The notes beneath the pieces are model-generated. The model did no database searches, had not been told where the DNA came from, and saw only the letters and a list, made by a program, of their open reading frames with translations. A stretch of DNA of 64,000 bases from CBDCYN01 sp965224205 (GTDB lineage: Bacteria; Planctomycetota; Phycisphaerae; Phycisphaerales; Phycisphaeraceae): the NCBI GenBank assembly GCA_965224205.1, contig CBDCYN010000027.1, forward strand, positions 13,456-77,455, read 5' to 3'. Shown one piece after another: positions 18,523 through 27,816 of this stretch. Positions within the stretch are counted from its first letter, which is position 1. The number at the start of each line of letters is the position of its first letter. The position numbers were made by a program, and so were the translations under genes.

Positions 18523-18738
18523 TCACAATCGATCGAGGGGTTCTAACCGCTGCCGCAGCGCCGGCTCCTGAGCCCCATAAGCTTTCTGTTCGGTCGCCGG
18601 GCGGCTTTGACCGCGAAGGATCTGATATCGCTCGTAGGGCGTGCGTGCCTTGGTCGGGGTAAACAACGGCTGTTCGCAGCCCGTCACCCAACCCACGCTG
18701 CCCGCGAATAGCATCAGCTTACAGATTCCAACCTTCAT
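18523..18738 (-). CDS. Small lipoprotein, hypothetical
   Basis: Starting at 18738 the frame encodes 71 residues: MKVGICKLMLFAGSVG as a signal peptide, then a lipobox VTGC at about residues 18-21, then a short polar tail with YERYQILRGQSRP. Small lipoproteins with an RTPYERY-like stretch are seen in planctomycetes, but this is from memory and not checked. The upstream extension of the frame is unlikely. No function can be given. Confidence 0.55.
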   Translation of the reverse strand: MKVGICKLMLFAGSVGWVTGCEQPLFTPTKARTPYERYQILRGQSRPATEQKAYGAQEPALRQRLEPLDRL

Positions 18739-18984
18739 CGTTCGCTCAAGCTTGATGATAACGCCCATCACGATATGTGCCAAATGTTAGAGTCCTATTA
18801 ACTATATCTAGTAGGCCCCGTGACGGCCTGCTAGAGACCACCGCAGATCAACGCAAACATGAACGATCCACGTTTATGATATCCGCAGGGACCCAGCCGG
18901 CAAAACCCAGCCGGCAAAATCAACACTCGCTTCGTCTTCCAAGCCCATTACGCCGTGGGAAATCCACAATACCCCTCCAGATTA

Positions 18985-19996
18985 GAGCGCTTGGCGTAAT
19001 TAATCGCCGCTGGCCGATAAGAGAGATTTCTGGCAAGGAGGCCAAGGTCATGGCGTATTCGATGGATCTACGTAAGCGGGTGGTATGGGCCGCCGAGTCG
19101 GGTCAGACGATCACGGGGGTATCACGACAGTTTCGGGTGGCGAGGTCGACGGTTCGCGACTGGTGTGATCGGCACCGCCGGGGCGTGTTGACGCCGGGGG
19201 TGCCGGGGCCCAAGGGGTCGGTCAAGCTTACGGCGGCCGATGAGCAACGGATGCGTGAGGCGGTGGCGGCCAAGCCGGGGATCACGGCCAAGCAGTTGAG
19301 GGCGATGCTGAACCTGGGCGTCGTGGAATCGACGGTGTGCCGGGCGTTGAAGCGGCTGGGGCTGTCGCTCAAAAGAAGTCGCTGATCGCCGCCGAGCAAG
19401 ATCGCCCCGACGTGGCCCAACGCCGCCATAACTTCACGATCGCCCGGCGGTTCGTGGACCCGGCCCATCTGGTTTTCCTCGACGAATCTGGGGCCAAGAC
19501 GGATATGACCCGGCTGTATGGCTGGTCGCCGATCGGGCAGCGTTGCGTGGACCGCACCCTGCACGGCCGCTGGAAGACGCTCACGATGCTCAGCGCGATC
19601 CGGCTCGACGGGGTGATCCAAGGTGCGACGGTCGTGGTCGATGGCCCGATGAACTCGGCGACGTTCCTGGCCTACACCCAGCAGTTCTTGGCCCCGTCGT
19701 TGCGCCCGGGTGACGTGGTCGTGATGGACAATCTCTCGAGTCACCAAGCCGCCGCGGTGCGCGAAGCGATCGAGGCCGTCGACGCCGACCTGGGGTACCT
19801 GCCCCCGTACAGCCCGGACCTGAACCCGATCGAGAAGCTGTGGAGCAAGGTCAAGGCGTGGCTACGCCGCGTCGCCGCCAAGACCTTCGGCACGCTCCAA
19901 GACGCCATCGCCGATGCCCTGACAGACGTCACGCCCACCGAGTGCCAAAACTACTTCACCTCTTGCGGATATGGCGATTATTGACGCAAAACGCTC
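18985..19996 (+). mobile_element. IS630-type insertion sequence, copy 1
   Basis: The element is 1012 bp. Its left end is GAGCGCTTGGCGTAATTAAT and the reversed right end is GAGCGTTTTGCGTCAATAAT. It is flanked by TA at 18983-18984 and 19997-19998, the target duplication of the IS630/mariner superfamily. It carries one transposase in two overlapping frames. A palindromic repeat cluster starts right at its right-hand TA. It is less diverged at its ends than copies 2 and 3 at 36-38 kb. Confidence 0.88.
19050..19984 (+). CDS. IS630-family transposase, two frames joined by -1 frameshift
   Basis: The ATG at 19050 has an AAGGAGG ribosome binding site. The first frame (19050-19385, 111 codons) encodes two helix-turn-helix modules (AKVMAYSMDLRKRVV region, then QFRVARSTVRDWCDRH). 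The second frame (open from before 19337 to 19984) encodes the DDE catalytic domain: FLDESGAKT (first Asp), VVMDNLSSH (second Asp) and PDLNPIEKLWSK (Glu). The frames overlap at CTCAAAAGAAG, so a -1 shift there would make one protein of about 310 residues. The same overlap and sequence exist in two other copies, which supports programmed frameshifting over decay. All three catalytic residues are intact. Confidence 0.85.
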
Positions 19997-19998
19997 TA

Positions 19999-20222
19999 GT
20001 CCGTGCGTGCTCCCAGCGAGCCGTGACCGTGAGGGAGCGGGTTCTCCTGCCACGACCAAATTTTCGGGTTGGCCCTCTACAGCATTTTCACGGTCGGTGT
20101 AGAGCCTGAACGTATGGTGATCTGTCGATAGAACCCGCTGCCTTACGGTCGCGGCTCGCTTCGGAACTCTACACGTACTTAGAAAACGCTCTAGCCAGCC
20201 GCGACCGTGAGGCAGCGGATGC
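19999..20222. repeat. Cluster of TA-flanked palindromic repeats (copy e)
   Basis: Starting at the right-hand TA of IS630 copy 1, the region holds the shared repeat core in opposite orientations: AGCGAGCCGTGACCGTGAGG near 20018 and GAACCCGCTGCCTTACGGTC near 20133. A third, partial core follows at 20194-20222. One unit ends AAAACGCTC followed by TA at 20192-20193. Inner TA-GAG and CTC-TA junctions suggest nested or adjacent copies. It fills the gap before the acyltransferase stop. Confidence 0.6.
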
Positions 20223-20226
20223 TTCT

Positions 20227-21387
20227 TTAATACGGGAAGTGCCTCTTCAGCTTCAAGAAGTGTTTCTCGAATAGGTGCCAACTCAACCACGCGATCAGCA
20301 GCGTCACCGCCGTCGTCAGCACGTAAAACCCCAGCTGCCCAACCAGCTGCACCCCGGTCAACACCCGCAGCTGATCCCGCCCAAACACGTGTTCGGAGAT
20401 GTTCCTCTGCACCGGCACGTGGAACAGATACAGCCCGTAGCTGAGCTTCCCGAACAAGACCAGCCACCGCTGGCACAGCACCCTCACCACCGTCCGGTCC
20501 GGTCGGGCCGCGACCACCAACACGAGGACCGACCCGAACAATAACGCCAGACCCGTGCACCCGATCGTCAGGTTCCCCACACTCATCGGGTCGAAGGTCC
20601 GCTGCCACAAAAACACACCCATGATCACCATCGAAGAAACGACCCCCACCCCTCGGGCCACCGGCACCAACGCCTCGATCCCCCCCGGCCCCCGCGCCGC
20701 CAACGCCACAAACCCGCCCACCGCCAGCGTATCGAGCCGGCAGAACGTCGCGTAATACAGCACCTCCGGCCCGTACCCCGCCACCAGCAGCCCCACCCGC
20801 AACGCCAACGCCCCCGGCACGATCGCGGCGCAGATCGTCATCATGGCCCGGCGGCTCGAGAAATACATCACCGCCGGCCAAAGCAGATAAAACTGCTCCT
20901 CGATCGCCAAAGACCACGTGACCGCCAGCGGCCTGCTGTGCAGTTCGTAATGAGCGATGCACCAGAAGTTCGAAACATACAGCCAGAACCAGGGCCGGTC
21001 CCCCTGCATCGCGTGGTTGACGTGAAAGACCCCGGGGATCACGAAAAACGCCACCGCCAGGGTCGCGTAATACAGCGGGAAGATGCGGAACAGCCGGCGT
21101 GCATAGAAATTCCGGAAGTAGTGCTCCGACCCTTTCGCGTCGTGGAGGATCCCCGTGATCAGGAACCCCGACAGCACAAAGAACAGGTCCACCCCGCACC
21201 ACCCGAATTGGGTCAGCCGTAAGGCGTAATCCTCCAGCGTGGTGTTGACGTAAAAGATCGGTCCGTGGAACATCATCACCAGCAGGATCGCCACCCCGCG
21301 GACCCCATCCAGGGCCGGGATGTGCCCGCCTAGCTTCGGGCTAGACCCTTGTGGGGGGCAGATGGGCTGGGTCGAGGCCGCGGTCAT
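20227..21387 (-). CDS. Acyltransferase family 3 (OafA/YrhL-like) membrane protein
   Basis: The 386-residue product belongs to the integral-membrane O-acyltransferases that modify lipopolysaccharide, exopolysaccharide or other glycans. The N-terminal signature is HIPALDGVRGVAILLVMMFH (about 22-41), followed by VDLFFVLSGFLITG (about 65-78) and FYARRLFRIFPLYY (about 93-107), all typical of the family. About ten hydrophobic segments follow. The stop lies just inside a repeat. The next gene upstream, a GT2 glycosyltransferase on the same strand, is separated by a 112-bp repeat, so co-transcription is possible but not certain. The acceptor is unknown. Confidence 0.88.
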   Translation of the reverse strand: MTAASTQPICPPQGSSPKLGGHIPALDGVRGVAILLVMMFHGPIFYVNTTLEDYALRLTQFGWCGVDLFFVLSGFLITGILHDAKGSEHYFRNFYARRLFRIFPLYYATLAVAFFVIPGVFHVNHAMQGDRPWFWLYVSNFWCIAHYELHSRPLAVTWSLAIEEQFYLLWPAVMYFSSRRAMMTICAAIVPGALALRVGLLVAGYGPEVLYYATFCRLDTLAVGGFVALAARGPGGIEALVPVARGVGVVSSMVIMGVFLWQRTFDPMSVGNLTIGCTGLALLFGSVLVLVVAARPDRTVVRVLCQRWLVLFGKLSYGLYLFHVPVQRNISEHVFGRDQLRVLTGVQLVGQLGFYVLTTAVTLLIAWLSWHLFEKHFLKLKRHFPY

Positions 21388-21430
21388 CGCGTCACCACCT
21401 TTTTTGATTCCGCTCTTTCACCGTGACCTA

Positions 21431-21542
21431 GAGCGGTTTCGTCGTGGGTGTCGAGCTTCATAGCGAGCCGCGCCCGTGAGGGAGCGGGTTCTTGGGGCCG
21501 ATCGTCCTACAGACAGGCTCTACACGGATCAGAAAAACGCTG
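21431..21542. repeat. 112-bp TA-flanked repeat (MITE-like, copy f)
   Basis: TA at 21429-21430 and 21543-21544 flank a 112-bp unit starting GAGCGGTTTCG and ending AAAACGCTG. It contains AGCGAGCCGCGCCCGTGAGG and GAGCGGGTTCTTGG, the reverse form of the shared core. The length equals that of copies a and b. It separates the acyltransferase and glycosyltransferase genes. Confidence 0.65.
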
Positions 21543-21606
21543 TAGAACGTTAAGCCGGGTCGCTTGGCCCGCCACCACCGGCTTCATGAAAAATCGGTTG
21601 TTACCG

Positions 21607-22566
21607 TCACGAGCTTGCCCCGGGCAAACCCCGATCTTCTATGCCGTGACGTTTTTTAACGATGTACAGCGGCCTCTGCTTGGCTTCGTCATAGATCCGC
21701 CCCAGGTACTCGCCGATAATCCCCAGCGCCACCAGCTGCAACCCCCCCAGCAGCAGGATCAGCGTCACCAGGGTCGTGAAACCGGTCGCAGCGGTCTCGA
21801 TCCCGGTCACCCGCTTGACCACGAAGATCGCGGCGATCACGAACCCAGCCAGGCTCACCGCTGCCCCCGCCAGGGTCATCAGCCGCAGCGGCTTGTACGA
21901 AAAGCTAAAAACCCCGTCCATCGCGTACGAAATCAGCCGACGCAGCGTCTGTTTCGGCGCCCCAGCCGCCCGGTCGTGGCGGTCGTAATAAACCGTCCGC
22001 TGGTCGAACCCGATCCACGACCGAAGCCCCGGGATAAACCGGTTCTTCTCCGGCAGGCCGTTGAGCTGCTCGACCGCTTGGCGATCCAGCAGGCCAAAAA
22101 CCCCGGTGTTGGCCGGGATCGGGAAGTCGCTGATCCACCCAAAAAACCGGTGGAACGCCTCGAACCCGATCCGCCGCAGGCCCGTCTCCTGACGGCTGGT
22201 CCGTTGGGCGCGGACCACCTGCCCCCCGTCTCGCCAGCACGCCACCAGGTCCGCGATCACCTCCGGGGGGTCTTGCAGGTCCCCGTCCATCAGGATCACC
22301 GCGTCCCCGTCGGCTTGGGCCAACCCCGCCGAGATCGCCGCCTGGTGCCCGAAATTCCGTGAGAGGTCCACGAGCGTAAACCGCGGGTCTTCTTGGTGCT
22401 GATCCAGGATGATCTTCACCGACCCGTCGGTGCTGCCGTCGTTGACGTAGATCACCCGCCACCGCACCGACTCGAGCTGGTCACAGGTCTGCTTGATGCG
22501 CGTCGCGAGGTGCGGAAGGTTATCTTCCTCGTGGTAGATCGGGATGACGATGTCGAGTTTCACCAT
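21607..22566 (-). CDS. Glycosyltransferase family 2 with two C-terminal membrane helices
   Basis: The product (319 residues from MVKLDIV; a start three codons upstream is possible) has a GT2 GT-A fold: DIVIPIYHEEDNLP at the N-terminus, VNDGSTDGS near 44-52 and MDGDLQDPPE near 96-105, which carries the metal-binding DxD-like residues. Two hydrophobic segments near 230-300 mark the DPM1/GtrB type, which transfers a sugar from a nucleotide to a polyprenyl phosphate lipid. It lies upstream of an O-acyltransferase gene on the same strand. Together they suggest decoration of a surface glycan, an inference from neighbours. Confidence 0.87.
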   Translation of the reverse strand: MVKLDIVIPIYHEEDNLPHLATRIKQTCDQLESVRWRVIYVNDGSTDGSVKIILDQHQEDPRFTLVDLSRNFGHQAAISAGLAQADGDAVILMDGDLQDPPEVIADLVACWRDGGQVVRAQRTSRQETGLRRIGFEAFHRFFGWISDFPIPANTGVFGLLDRQAVEQLNGLPEKNRFIPGLRSWIGFDQRTVYYDRHDRAAGAPKQTLRRLISYAMDGVFSFSYKPLRLMTLAGAAVSLAGFVIAAIFVVKRVTGIETAATGFTTLVTLILLLGGLQLVALGIIGEYLGRIYDEAKQRPLYIVKKRHGIEDRGLPGASS

Positions 22567-22900
22567 CAAGGCCAACCAAGGACATGGATCATACCGGCGT
22601 TGACGACAACACCACCCGACGACCCTCTCGGGAACATACTCATCAGCGGGTTGGGACGCCAGCCGACCCTCACCCGCTGCCTGACGATCGCGGCGGGTTG
22701 GGCATAATATACCGATCCCGGGTGGAATTGCGGCCCGATTCGTGTACGCGGCAGATCACTCTTTGGGGCCCAGGGCGTCCCCGACGCAGTAATCGGATAC
22801 ACGATGCGTGCGGGGGGCCGTGACGGGCTGACGGATCGATACCAGGGCAGGCCGCCAAGGCCATAGGCAAAGACGGACACTCAAGGACGGACACTCATCG

Positions 22901-24226
22901 ATGGCGACGCACAACAGCTGGCTCGAGATCGATCTATCCCGGTTAGACACGAATCTCGCCGCGTTGCGATCGGTCATCGGCAGCGGACAAGAGGGGCCCG
23001 CTTCCGCGCAGCCGGCTCAGGTGTGCGCGGTGATCAAGGCCGATGCGTACGGGCTGGGCGCGGTGCAGATTGCCAAGCGGCTCGTGACCCACGGCGTGGA
23101 GATGTTGGCGGTGTATTCCCCGGATCAGGGCCGCGACCTCGTGACCCACGGCGTCGACCACCCGATCTTGTTCCTGATGCCGGTGCGGGGGATCCCCAAA
23201 GACGATCCGTTAGCTAAAGCCGCGTCCCGCGGGCGACTGCACCTAACGATCCACGACCCCCAGCAGTTGCAGCAGGTCCAGCAGACCGGCCAAGACCTCG
23301 GCTGCGCGATCCCGATCCATCTTTTCATCGATACCGGGATGAGCCGGTCGGGGCTGAGCTGCCAGCAGGCGTCGCGATTGTTGCGGCGGGTCGCGGACGA
23401 CGACCGTGTCCGGTTAGCCGGGGTCCTCACCCACCTCGCGACCGCCAACGACGACCCCGTCTATGCCCGTGTCCAGGCCGACCGGTTCGACCGCTTCCTC
23501 GACGACCATCAGCCGTGGATCGGCCGCGACGTGCGGATCCATCTAGCCAACACCGCCGCGACCCTGCGGGGCGGGTTCTTTCACCGGTCGATGGTCCGCG
23601 TGGGGTTAGGCGTCCTCGGGTACGGCGACGATCTGTTGCAAGGCGACCCCAGAGATTTCAAGCTGGCCAAGGCACGGATCCTCCAGCCGGTCGTGCGCTG
23701 GCTGGCGAGGATCAACCACATCCAGCGTTACCCGCGCGGGACCAACGTCGGGTACGCGTGCACGCACGAGCTGAAGCGGGACAGCGTCTTGGGCGTCGTG
23801 CCGGCTGGGCACGCCGACGGGTACCCCTGGTCACTGGGCAACCGGTCGGGGGTCCACGTGATCGGTCGCGACGGGCGGGCGGGGTTTGAAGCGCCGGTGA
23901 TCGGCCAGGTGAGCATGGACCAGATGGTGGTCGACCTGACCGAGGGGTTGGCGGGTGAGCGGGTGAGCGAGACCGACGCGGTGCGTGTCGGCGACGTCGT
24001 GGAGTTGATCAGCAACGATCCCCGGTCGCCTTGCTCGCTGCCGAGGCTGGCGACGCTGGCGGGCACGTGCTGCTACGAGATGCTGTGTCGGTTATCACCG
24101 AGATTGCCGCGGTGTTACTTGGGAACGGCCATGACTTCGACACATCGACCCCTGCGAGATGGAGCGAACGAAAATTATCCACTTGCGATCAAGCAGAATT
24201 CATTGGAGCGCGTCGGTGAGGGTTAA
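22901..24226 (+). CDS. alr: Alanine racemase
   Basis: Alanine racemase makes D-alanine for peptidoglycan using pyridoxal phosphate. The 441-residue product starts WLEIDLSRLDTNLAALR, and the PLP lysine is in VCAVIKADAYGLGA near residue 46. MSRSGLS, VSMDQMVVDLT and the later GYACTHEL region, where the second catalytic Tyr is expected, fit the family. The C-terminus extends about 50 residues past the usual end into a polar tail. A purine-rich AAGGACGGACACTC lies before the ATG. Planctomycetes vary in peptidoglycan content, so presence of alr supports, without proving, a D-Ala-containing wall. It stands alone, preceded by a short gap with repeat-like bases. Confidence 0.9.
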   Translation: MATHNSWLEIDLSRLDTNLAALRSVIGSGQEGPASAQPAQVCAVIKADAYGLGAVQIAKRLVTHGVEMLAVYSPDQGRDLVTHGVDHPILFLMPVRGIPKDDPLAKAASRGRLHLTIHDPQQLQQVQQTGQDLGCAIPIHLFIDTGMSRSGLSCQQASRLLRRVADDDRVRLAGVLTHLATANDDPVYARVQADRFDRFLDDHQPWIGRDVRIHLANTAATLRGGFFHRSMVRVGLGVLGYGDDLLQGDPRDFKLAKARILQPVVRWLARINHIQRYPRGTNVGYACTHELKRDSVLGVVPAGHADGYPWSLGNRSGVHVIGRDGRAGFEAPVIGQVSMDQMVVDLTEGLAGERVSETDAVRVGDVVELISNDPRSPCSLPRLATLAGTCCYEMLCRLSPRLPRCYLGTAMTSTHRPLRDGANENYPLAIKQNSLERVGEG

Positions 24227-24365
24227 TAGTCTGGGCGGCTCGATTTTTTGAAGGGGTTGCCTGATCGCGGGACATTAGGAACCTATCAACATGGAAGCGT
24301 CACCGGTTACGGCAGCGATGAATCTGGACCCCGTGCCGTGTCACGCTCGAATTTTGGGTCATACG

Positions 24366-24451
24366 CCCATAGCGAGCCGCGACCGTCAGGGAGCGGGTTT
24401 CTACGATCTTGCCCCGGAACCCGCTGCCTGACGGTCGCGGCTCGCTATGGG
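24366..24451. repeat. Near-perfect 34-bp palindrome with repeat core
   Basis: The left arm starts CCCATAGCGAGCCGCGACCG and the right arm ends with its reverse complement. The 34-bp arms differ by one base and enclose about 18 bases. Both arms hold the core found in the TA-flanked repeats, so it looks like two facing cores without GAGCG ends. It lies 35 bp before purD and could form a hairpin in its leader. Confidence 0.75.
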
Positions 24452-24486
24452 TATTGGGGCCACGACGTACGTGAATTTCACCTATC

Positions 24487-25839
24487 ATGGCCCCCATGGC
24501 AGAGAAAAATCTTATCAACGTCCTGGTCATCGGGTCCGGGGGTCGCGAGCACGCGCTGGGGTGGAAGCTCAAGCAGTCGCCGCGCTGTGGGAAGCTGTTT
24601 TTCGCCCCGGGCAACGGGGGGACCGCATCGCTGGGCACAAACACGCCGATCGTCGCCGACTCGGCCGATACCAAGACCGTCGACGCGATCGATTATTTCT
24701 GCCGGCACAACGACGTGGGGCTGATCGTCGTGGGCCCGGAAGACCCCTTGGCTGGGGGGCTAGTCGATCGGCTCAACCAGCTTGGCCGCAACGGGCGGCT
24801 AGTGTTTGGGCCTAGCAAGGCGGCTGCCCGGCTCGAAGCGGACAAGGCGTTTGCCAAGCGGGTGATGCGGGCTGCGTCGGTCCCCACGGCTGAGGCGCGG
24901 GTGTTCACCGACCCCGAATCGGCGTTGACCTTCGTGCGGGCCCACGAGACCCCGGTGGTCGTCAAAGCCGCGGGCCTAGCCAAGGGCAAAGGGGTGATCG
25001 TCTGCCGCAACGCCGCGGACGCCGAGCGGGCGGTCACGCGCGTGATGATCGATCGCGAATTCGGCGACGCCGGCGATACCGTGGTCGTGGAGGAGCGGTT
25101 GGTCGGGCAAGAGGTATCGATCCTGGCCCTGGTCGACGGGCGGAATATTTTCGTGCTTGACCCGTCTCAGGATCACAAGCAACTCAACGAGGGCGACACC
25201 GGGCCTAACACCGGCGGTATGGGCGCTTACTGCCCGACGCCGGTGGTCAGCGACGCGATGGTCACGCAGATCGAGAAGCAGATCCTCGTGCCGATCGTGG
25301 ATGCGCTGCGGCGGGACGGGGTCGTGTACCAGGGGGTGCTTTACGCGGGGCTGATGATTACCGCTGGGGGTCCGAAGGTGCTGGAGTTCAACTGCCGGTT
25401 CGGCGACCCCGAGACACAGCCGCTAATGGTACGGCTAAAGGGCGACCTGTTGGAGATCATGATCGCGACGGTCGAGGGTCGGCTTGATGAGGTAGACCTG
25501 TCGTGGGACCCGCGCTGCTGCTGCTGCGTGGTGATGGCAAACGGGGGGTACCCCGGCAAGTACGCGAAGGGGCAGACCATTATCGGACTCGACGCGGCGG
25601 ATAAGCTACCGGATGTACAAGTCTTCCACGCGGGGACAGCGGTCAAGAACGGTTGCGTGGTGACTGCGGGCGGGCGGGTGCTCAATGTGTGCGCCCTGGG
25701 CCAGGAATTAAAAGAGGCTCAGCAACGTGCCAACGCGGCATGCGAGGAGATTCACTTCGAGGGGGCGGTTTATCGCAAAGACATCGGGTACCGAGTCATG
25801 GAAAAGCTCGCGAAGAAAGAAGTGGACGCCGTTTCATAA
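24487..25839 (+). CDS. purD: Phosphoribosylamine--glycine ligase
   Basis: PurD joins glycine to 5-phosphoribosylamine with ATP in the second step of purine synthesis. The 450-residue product has the start NVLVIGSGGREHALGWKL, VGPEDPLAGGLVDRL near 80, and the ATP-grasp segments VVKAAGLAKGKGV (near 157) and LEFNCRFGDPETQPL (near 298), so length and motifs are complete. Two starts are possible, at 24487 and 24496 (MAEKNL). No strong ribosome binding site was seen. It is preceded by a large palindrome and followed by about 370 bp with the promoter of the next gene. No other purine genes lie near it. Confidence 0.94.
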   Translation: MAPMAEKNLINVLVIGSGGREHALGWKLKQSPRCGKLFFAPGNGGTASLGTNTPIVADSADTKTVDAIDYFCRHNDVGLIVVGPEDPLAGGLVDRLNQLGRNGRLVFGPSKAAARLEADKAFAKRVMRAASVPTAEARVFTDPESALTFVRAHETPVVVKAAGLAKGKGVIVCRNAADAERAVTRVMIDREFGDAGDTVVVEERLVGQEVSILALVDGRNIFVLDPSQDHKQLNEGDTGPNTGGMGAYCPTPVVSDAMVTQIEKQILVPIVDALRRDGVVYQGVLYAGLMITAGGPKVLEFNCRFGDPETQPLMVRLKGDLLEIMIATVEGRLDEVDLSWDPRCCCCVVMANGGYPGKYAKGQTIIGLDAADKLPDVQVFHAGTAVKNGCVVTAGGRVLNVCALGQELKEAQQRANAACEEIHFEGAVYRKDIGYRVMEKLAKKEVDAVS

Positions 25840-26012
25840 CGCTACAGCGACATGGCTCGAGCTGTGCTTCACAAAATTGTCATGAAAAAGACAATTGGTT
25901 TATGGTTGCAGTTTCTGCGACGGCGACGATTGCAAAATATTTTTAATTTCAATTTTATACGAAACTTAAATGATTTTTAGGGTCAAATTTTTTGTTCCCA
26001 ACAAAAAAAGGG

Positions 26013-26042
26013 TTGACAAGGCAGCTCAAAATCGCTTATAGT
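26013..26042 (+). promoter_or_regulatory. Sigma-70-type promoter of the PEP-CTERM gene
   Basis: TTGACA at 26013-26018 is followed by TATAGT at 26037-26042, an 18-base spacer. A start point near 26049 would give a leader of about 165 bases to the ATG at 26213. It lies in AT-rich DNA downstream of purD. Confidence 0.75.
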
Positions 26043-26212
26043 ATGCGCCGTAGATAGCTCTCCATCCTGATTGGGGAACGAAAGGGAATTTGATCAATAA
26101 GCTTTGAATAAGGGCTGGAAGTTCACTAGACTGTGTAGCTAGTGGATAAGCAATCAAAAAGGTAGTATTGGGTTAATTTTTGGAGACCTCATTGAAGGAG
26201 ACTGTAATAGTC

Positions 26213-27037
26213 ATGAAAAGTAAATTGGTTGGTACAACACTTGCAGTATGCGCTTCGGCAGCCTTGGCGGCGCCGTCGTTTGGGGCGATTATGGTGTCCT
26301 CTGGTTCGGCGGGTAATGCATTAGGCCTCCTGCCGACGGTTGATATGTATCGCTTCCAGTTGGGTGGCCCCAACAATGGTAACGACATGGGCCCGATCGT
26401 CGGTGGCCGGCGGGAAATCAATTGGGACGCTGCGGCGGTGCCGTTCGATATGCCCGGCGATTTCTTCAACACGACCGTGCCCCGCGGTGCTGTTTTCTCA
26501 ACGCCCGGCTCTGGATTCGCGGTCAGTGATCCCCTGGATAGCAACGACCCAGGTTTCCCTGACAAAGAATTTAGTTCTTTTGATGCGGGTAATCCCATTC
26601 AATTCGCGACATTTAGTGCCTCCCGACTATTCTCCCCCGTGGGCAGCAACATCGTCGAAGTTACCTTCCGCGTTCCTGGAAAGGACACGGAAGCAACAGT
26701 CAATGGTTTTGGGGCGGTGTTTACAGACGTTGATCTGCCCGATAGCACCAAGATTGAATATTTTGGTGCTGATGATGATCTGATCCTTACCCAGGCTGTG
26801 CCGGTTTCAGATGGGGGGCTGTCCTTCGCTGGGATCACTCTTGATAGTGCTGACATTGCCAAGGTCGTGATCACAGCTGGTAGCGCTCATATTGAGAACG
26901 GTGCGGAAGACATCGGGGCTGGGTTTGATTTGGTCGTAATGGATGACTTTATCTACGGCGAGCCGACGCCCGAGCCGATGTCTGCGATGATTCTTAGCAT
27001 TGGCGGGATGGGCTTGATGTTCAGGCGTCGCGGCTAA
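26213..27037 (+). CDS. PEP-CTERM sorting domain protein
   Basis: The start at 26213 (MKSKLVGTTL) has GAAGGAG 12 bases before it. An in-frame ATG 11 codons upstream is less likely. The product (274 residues) has a signal peptide ending near SFGA, a body with HFxVT-like beta strands (VEVTFRVPGKDTEATVNGFG, then DLILTQAVPVSDGG), and a C-terminal signal with TPEPMSAMILSIGG and the basic end FRRRG. This is the exosortase-sorted layout, so the exported protein is probably cut at the PEP motif. The body resembles secreted proteins with a lectin-like or VCBS-type sheet but no named domain was recognised. It has its own promoter and terminator, so it is a single-gene unit at the left edge of the accessory island. 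Confidence 0.85.
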   Translation: MKSKLVGTTLAVCASAALAAPSFGAIMVSSGSAGNALGLLPTVDMYRFQLGGPNNGNDMGPIVGGRREINWDAAAVPFDMPGDFFNTTVPRGAVFSTPGSGFAVSDPLDSNDPGFPDKEFSSFDAGNPIQFATFSASRLFSPVGSNIVEVTFRVPGKDTEATVNGFGAVFTDVDLPDSTKIEYFGADDDLILTQAVPVSDGGLSFAGITLDSADIAKVVITAGSAHIENGAEDIGAGFDLVVMDDFIYGEPTPEPMSAMILSIGGMGLMFRRRG

Positions 27038-27100
27038 GTCATCATCTCGGGTAAGCGTAGGTTTTAATAACTTACATATCCGAAAAGAATGAAATAGAAG

Positions 27101-27129
27101 CCCTGACTCGTAACGAGTCAGGGTTTTTT
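27101..27129 (+). terminator. Rho-independent terminator
   Basis: CCCTGACTCGT and ACGAGTCAGGG form an 11-bp stem with almost no loop, followed by TTTTTT. It ends the PEP-CTERM transcript 64 bp past the stop. Confidence 0.92.
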
Positions 27130-27215
27130 CTTTCCCATTCCCAGAATTTTTCCTTGTCTTCCGCAACAGCTGTAAGGGCGTGGTTCACGCTATGGATTCT
27201 TAATAAGTTAGGCTC

Positions 27216-27317
27216 TTAGATGTTTAGTTCCAGGGTGTGGTGGTGTGGGTTGATGGTAAAGCGATCGGGTTCTTTTTTCCACCATTGGATGATGGCTTCG
27301 TAGGGTGTAATACGCAT
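27216..27317 (-). pseudogene. C-terminal transposase/integrase remnant
   Basis: The minus strand reads MRITPYEAIIQWWKKEPDRF and continues to a stop at 27216-27218. The pattern TPYEAI..W..KEP.RF is typical of the C-terminal end of IS481-like transposases (integrase core). Only 33 codons remain, cut at the IS200-like left end. The family name is tentative. Confidence 0.4.
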
Positions 27318-27395
27318 CTGGATTAATTCCAATCTGATAAACCACGTCCTCTGGACGTGGTCAGAGTTCAACGGCTCTGCCGGTTGAACAAAAAG

Positions 27396-27446
27396 GGTTT
27401 ACTCCTGACTCGGGTTGTCGCCACAACTCGAAGAAAGGAGTAAACC
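27396..27446 (+). promoter_or_regulatory. Leader hairpin over the tnpA ribosome binding site
   Basis: GGTTTACTCCT (27396-27406) and AGGAGTAAACC (27436-27446) are perfect inverse complements around the ribosome binding site AGGAG just before the tnpA ATG. In IS200 such a stem hides the site and limits transposase translation; this is inferred from the known element. Confidence 0.75.
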
Positions 27447-27816
27447 AAGATGTCACGATTTCGCAGATTATCACACGCCATCTGGCACTGCCAATATCAC
27501 ATGGTATGGGTGCCCAAGTATCGGTATCGGATCTTAACGGGCCTGATCGGCCAGGAGGTGCAGCGTTGTATCCGAGCGTTTTCACAACACCTCGGAGCCG
27601 AGGTCGTCGAACTCAACCTACAAGTCGACCACGTGCATCTGTTGGCGAGGGTACCTCCGAAAGTATCCATCTCTGAGTTTGTGGGTACGCTCAAGGGCCG
27701 TACCGCGATCCGTGTATTCAACCAGTTCCGTCACCTCAAGCACAAGCCCTATTGGGGCAATCATTTCTGGGCACGGGGGTATTGTGTCGACACGGTCGGT
27801 CTCGACGCCGAGAAGA

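Noticed and set aside
22706..22850. Second repeat family related to the sequences at 48790 and 54640
   Set aside because: ATATACCGATCCCGG-like pieces recur but the matches are short and patchy, so a family could not be supported.
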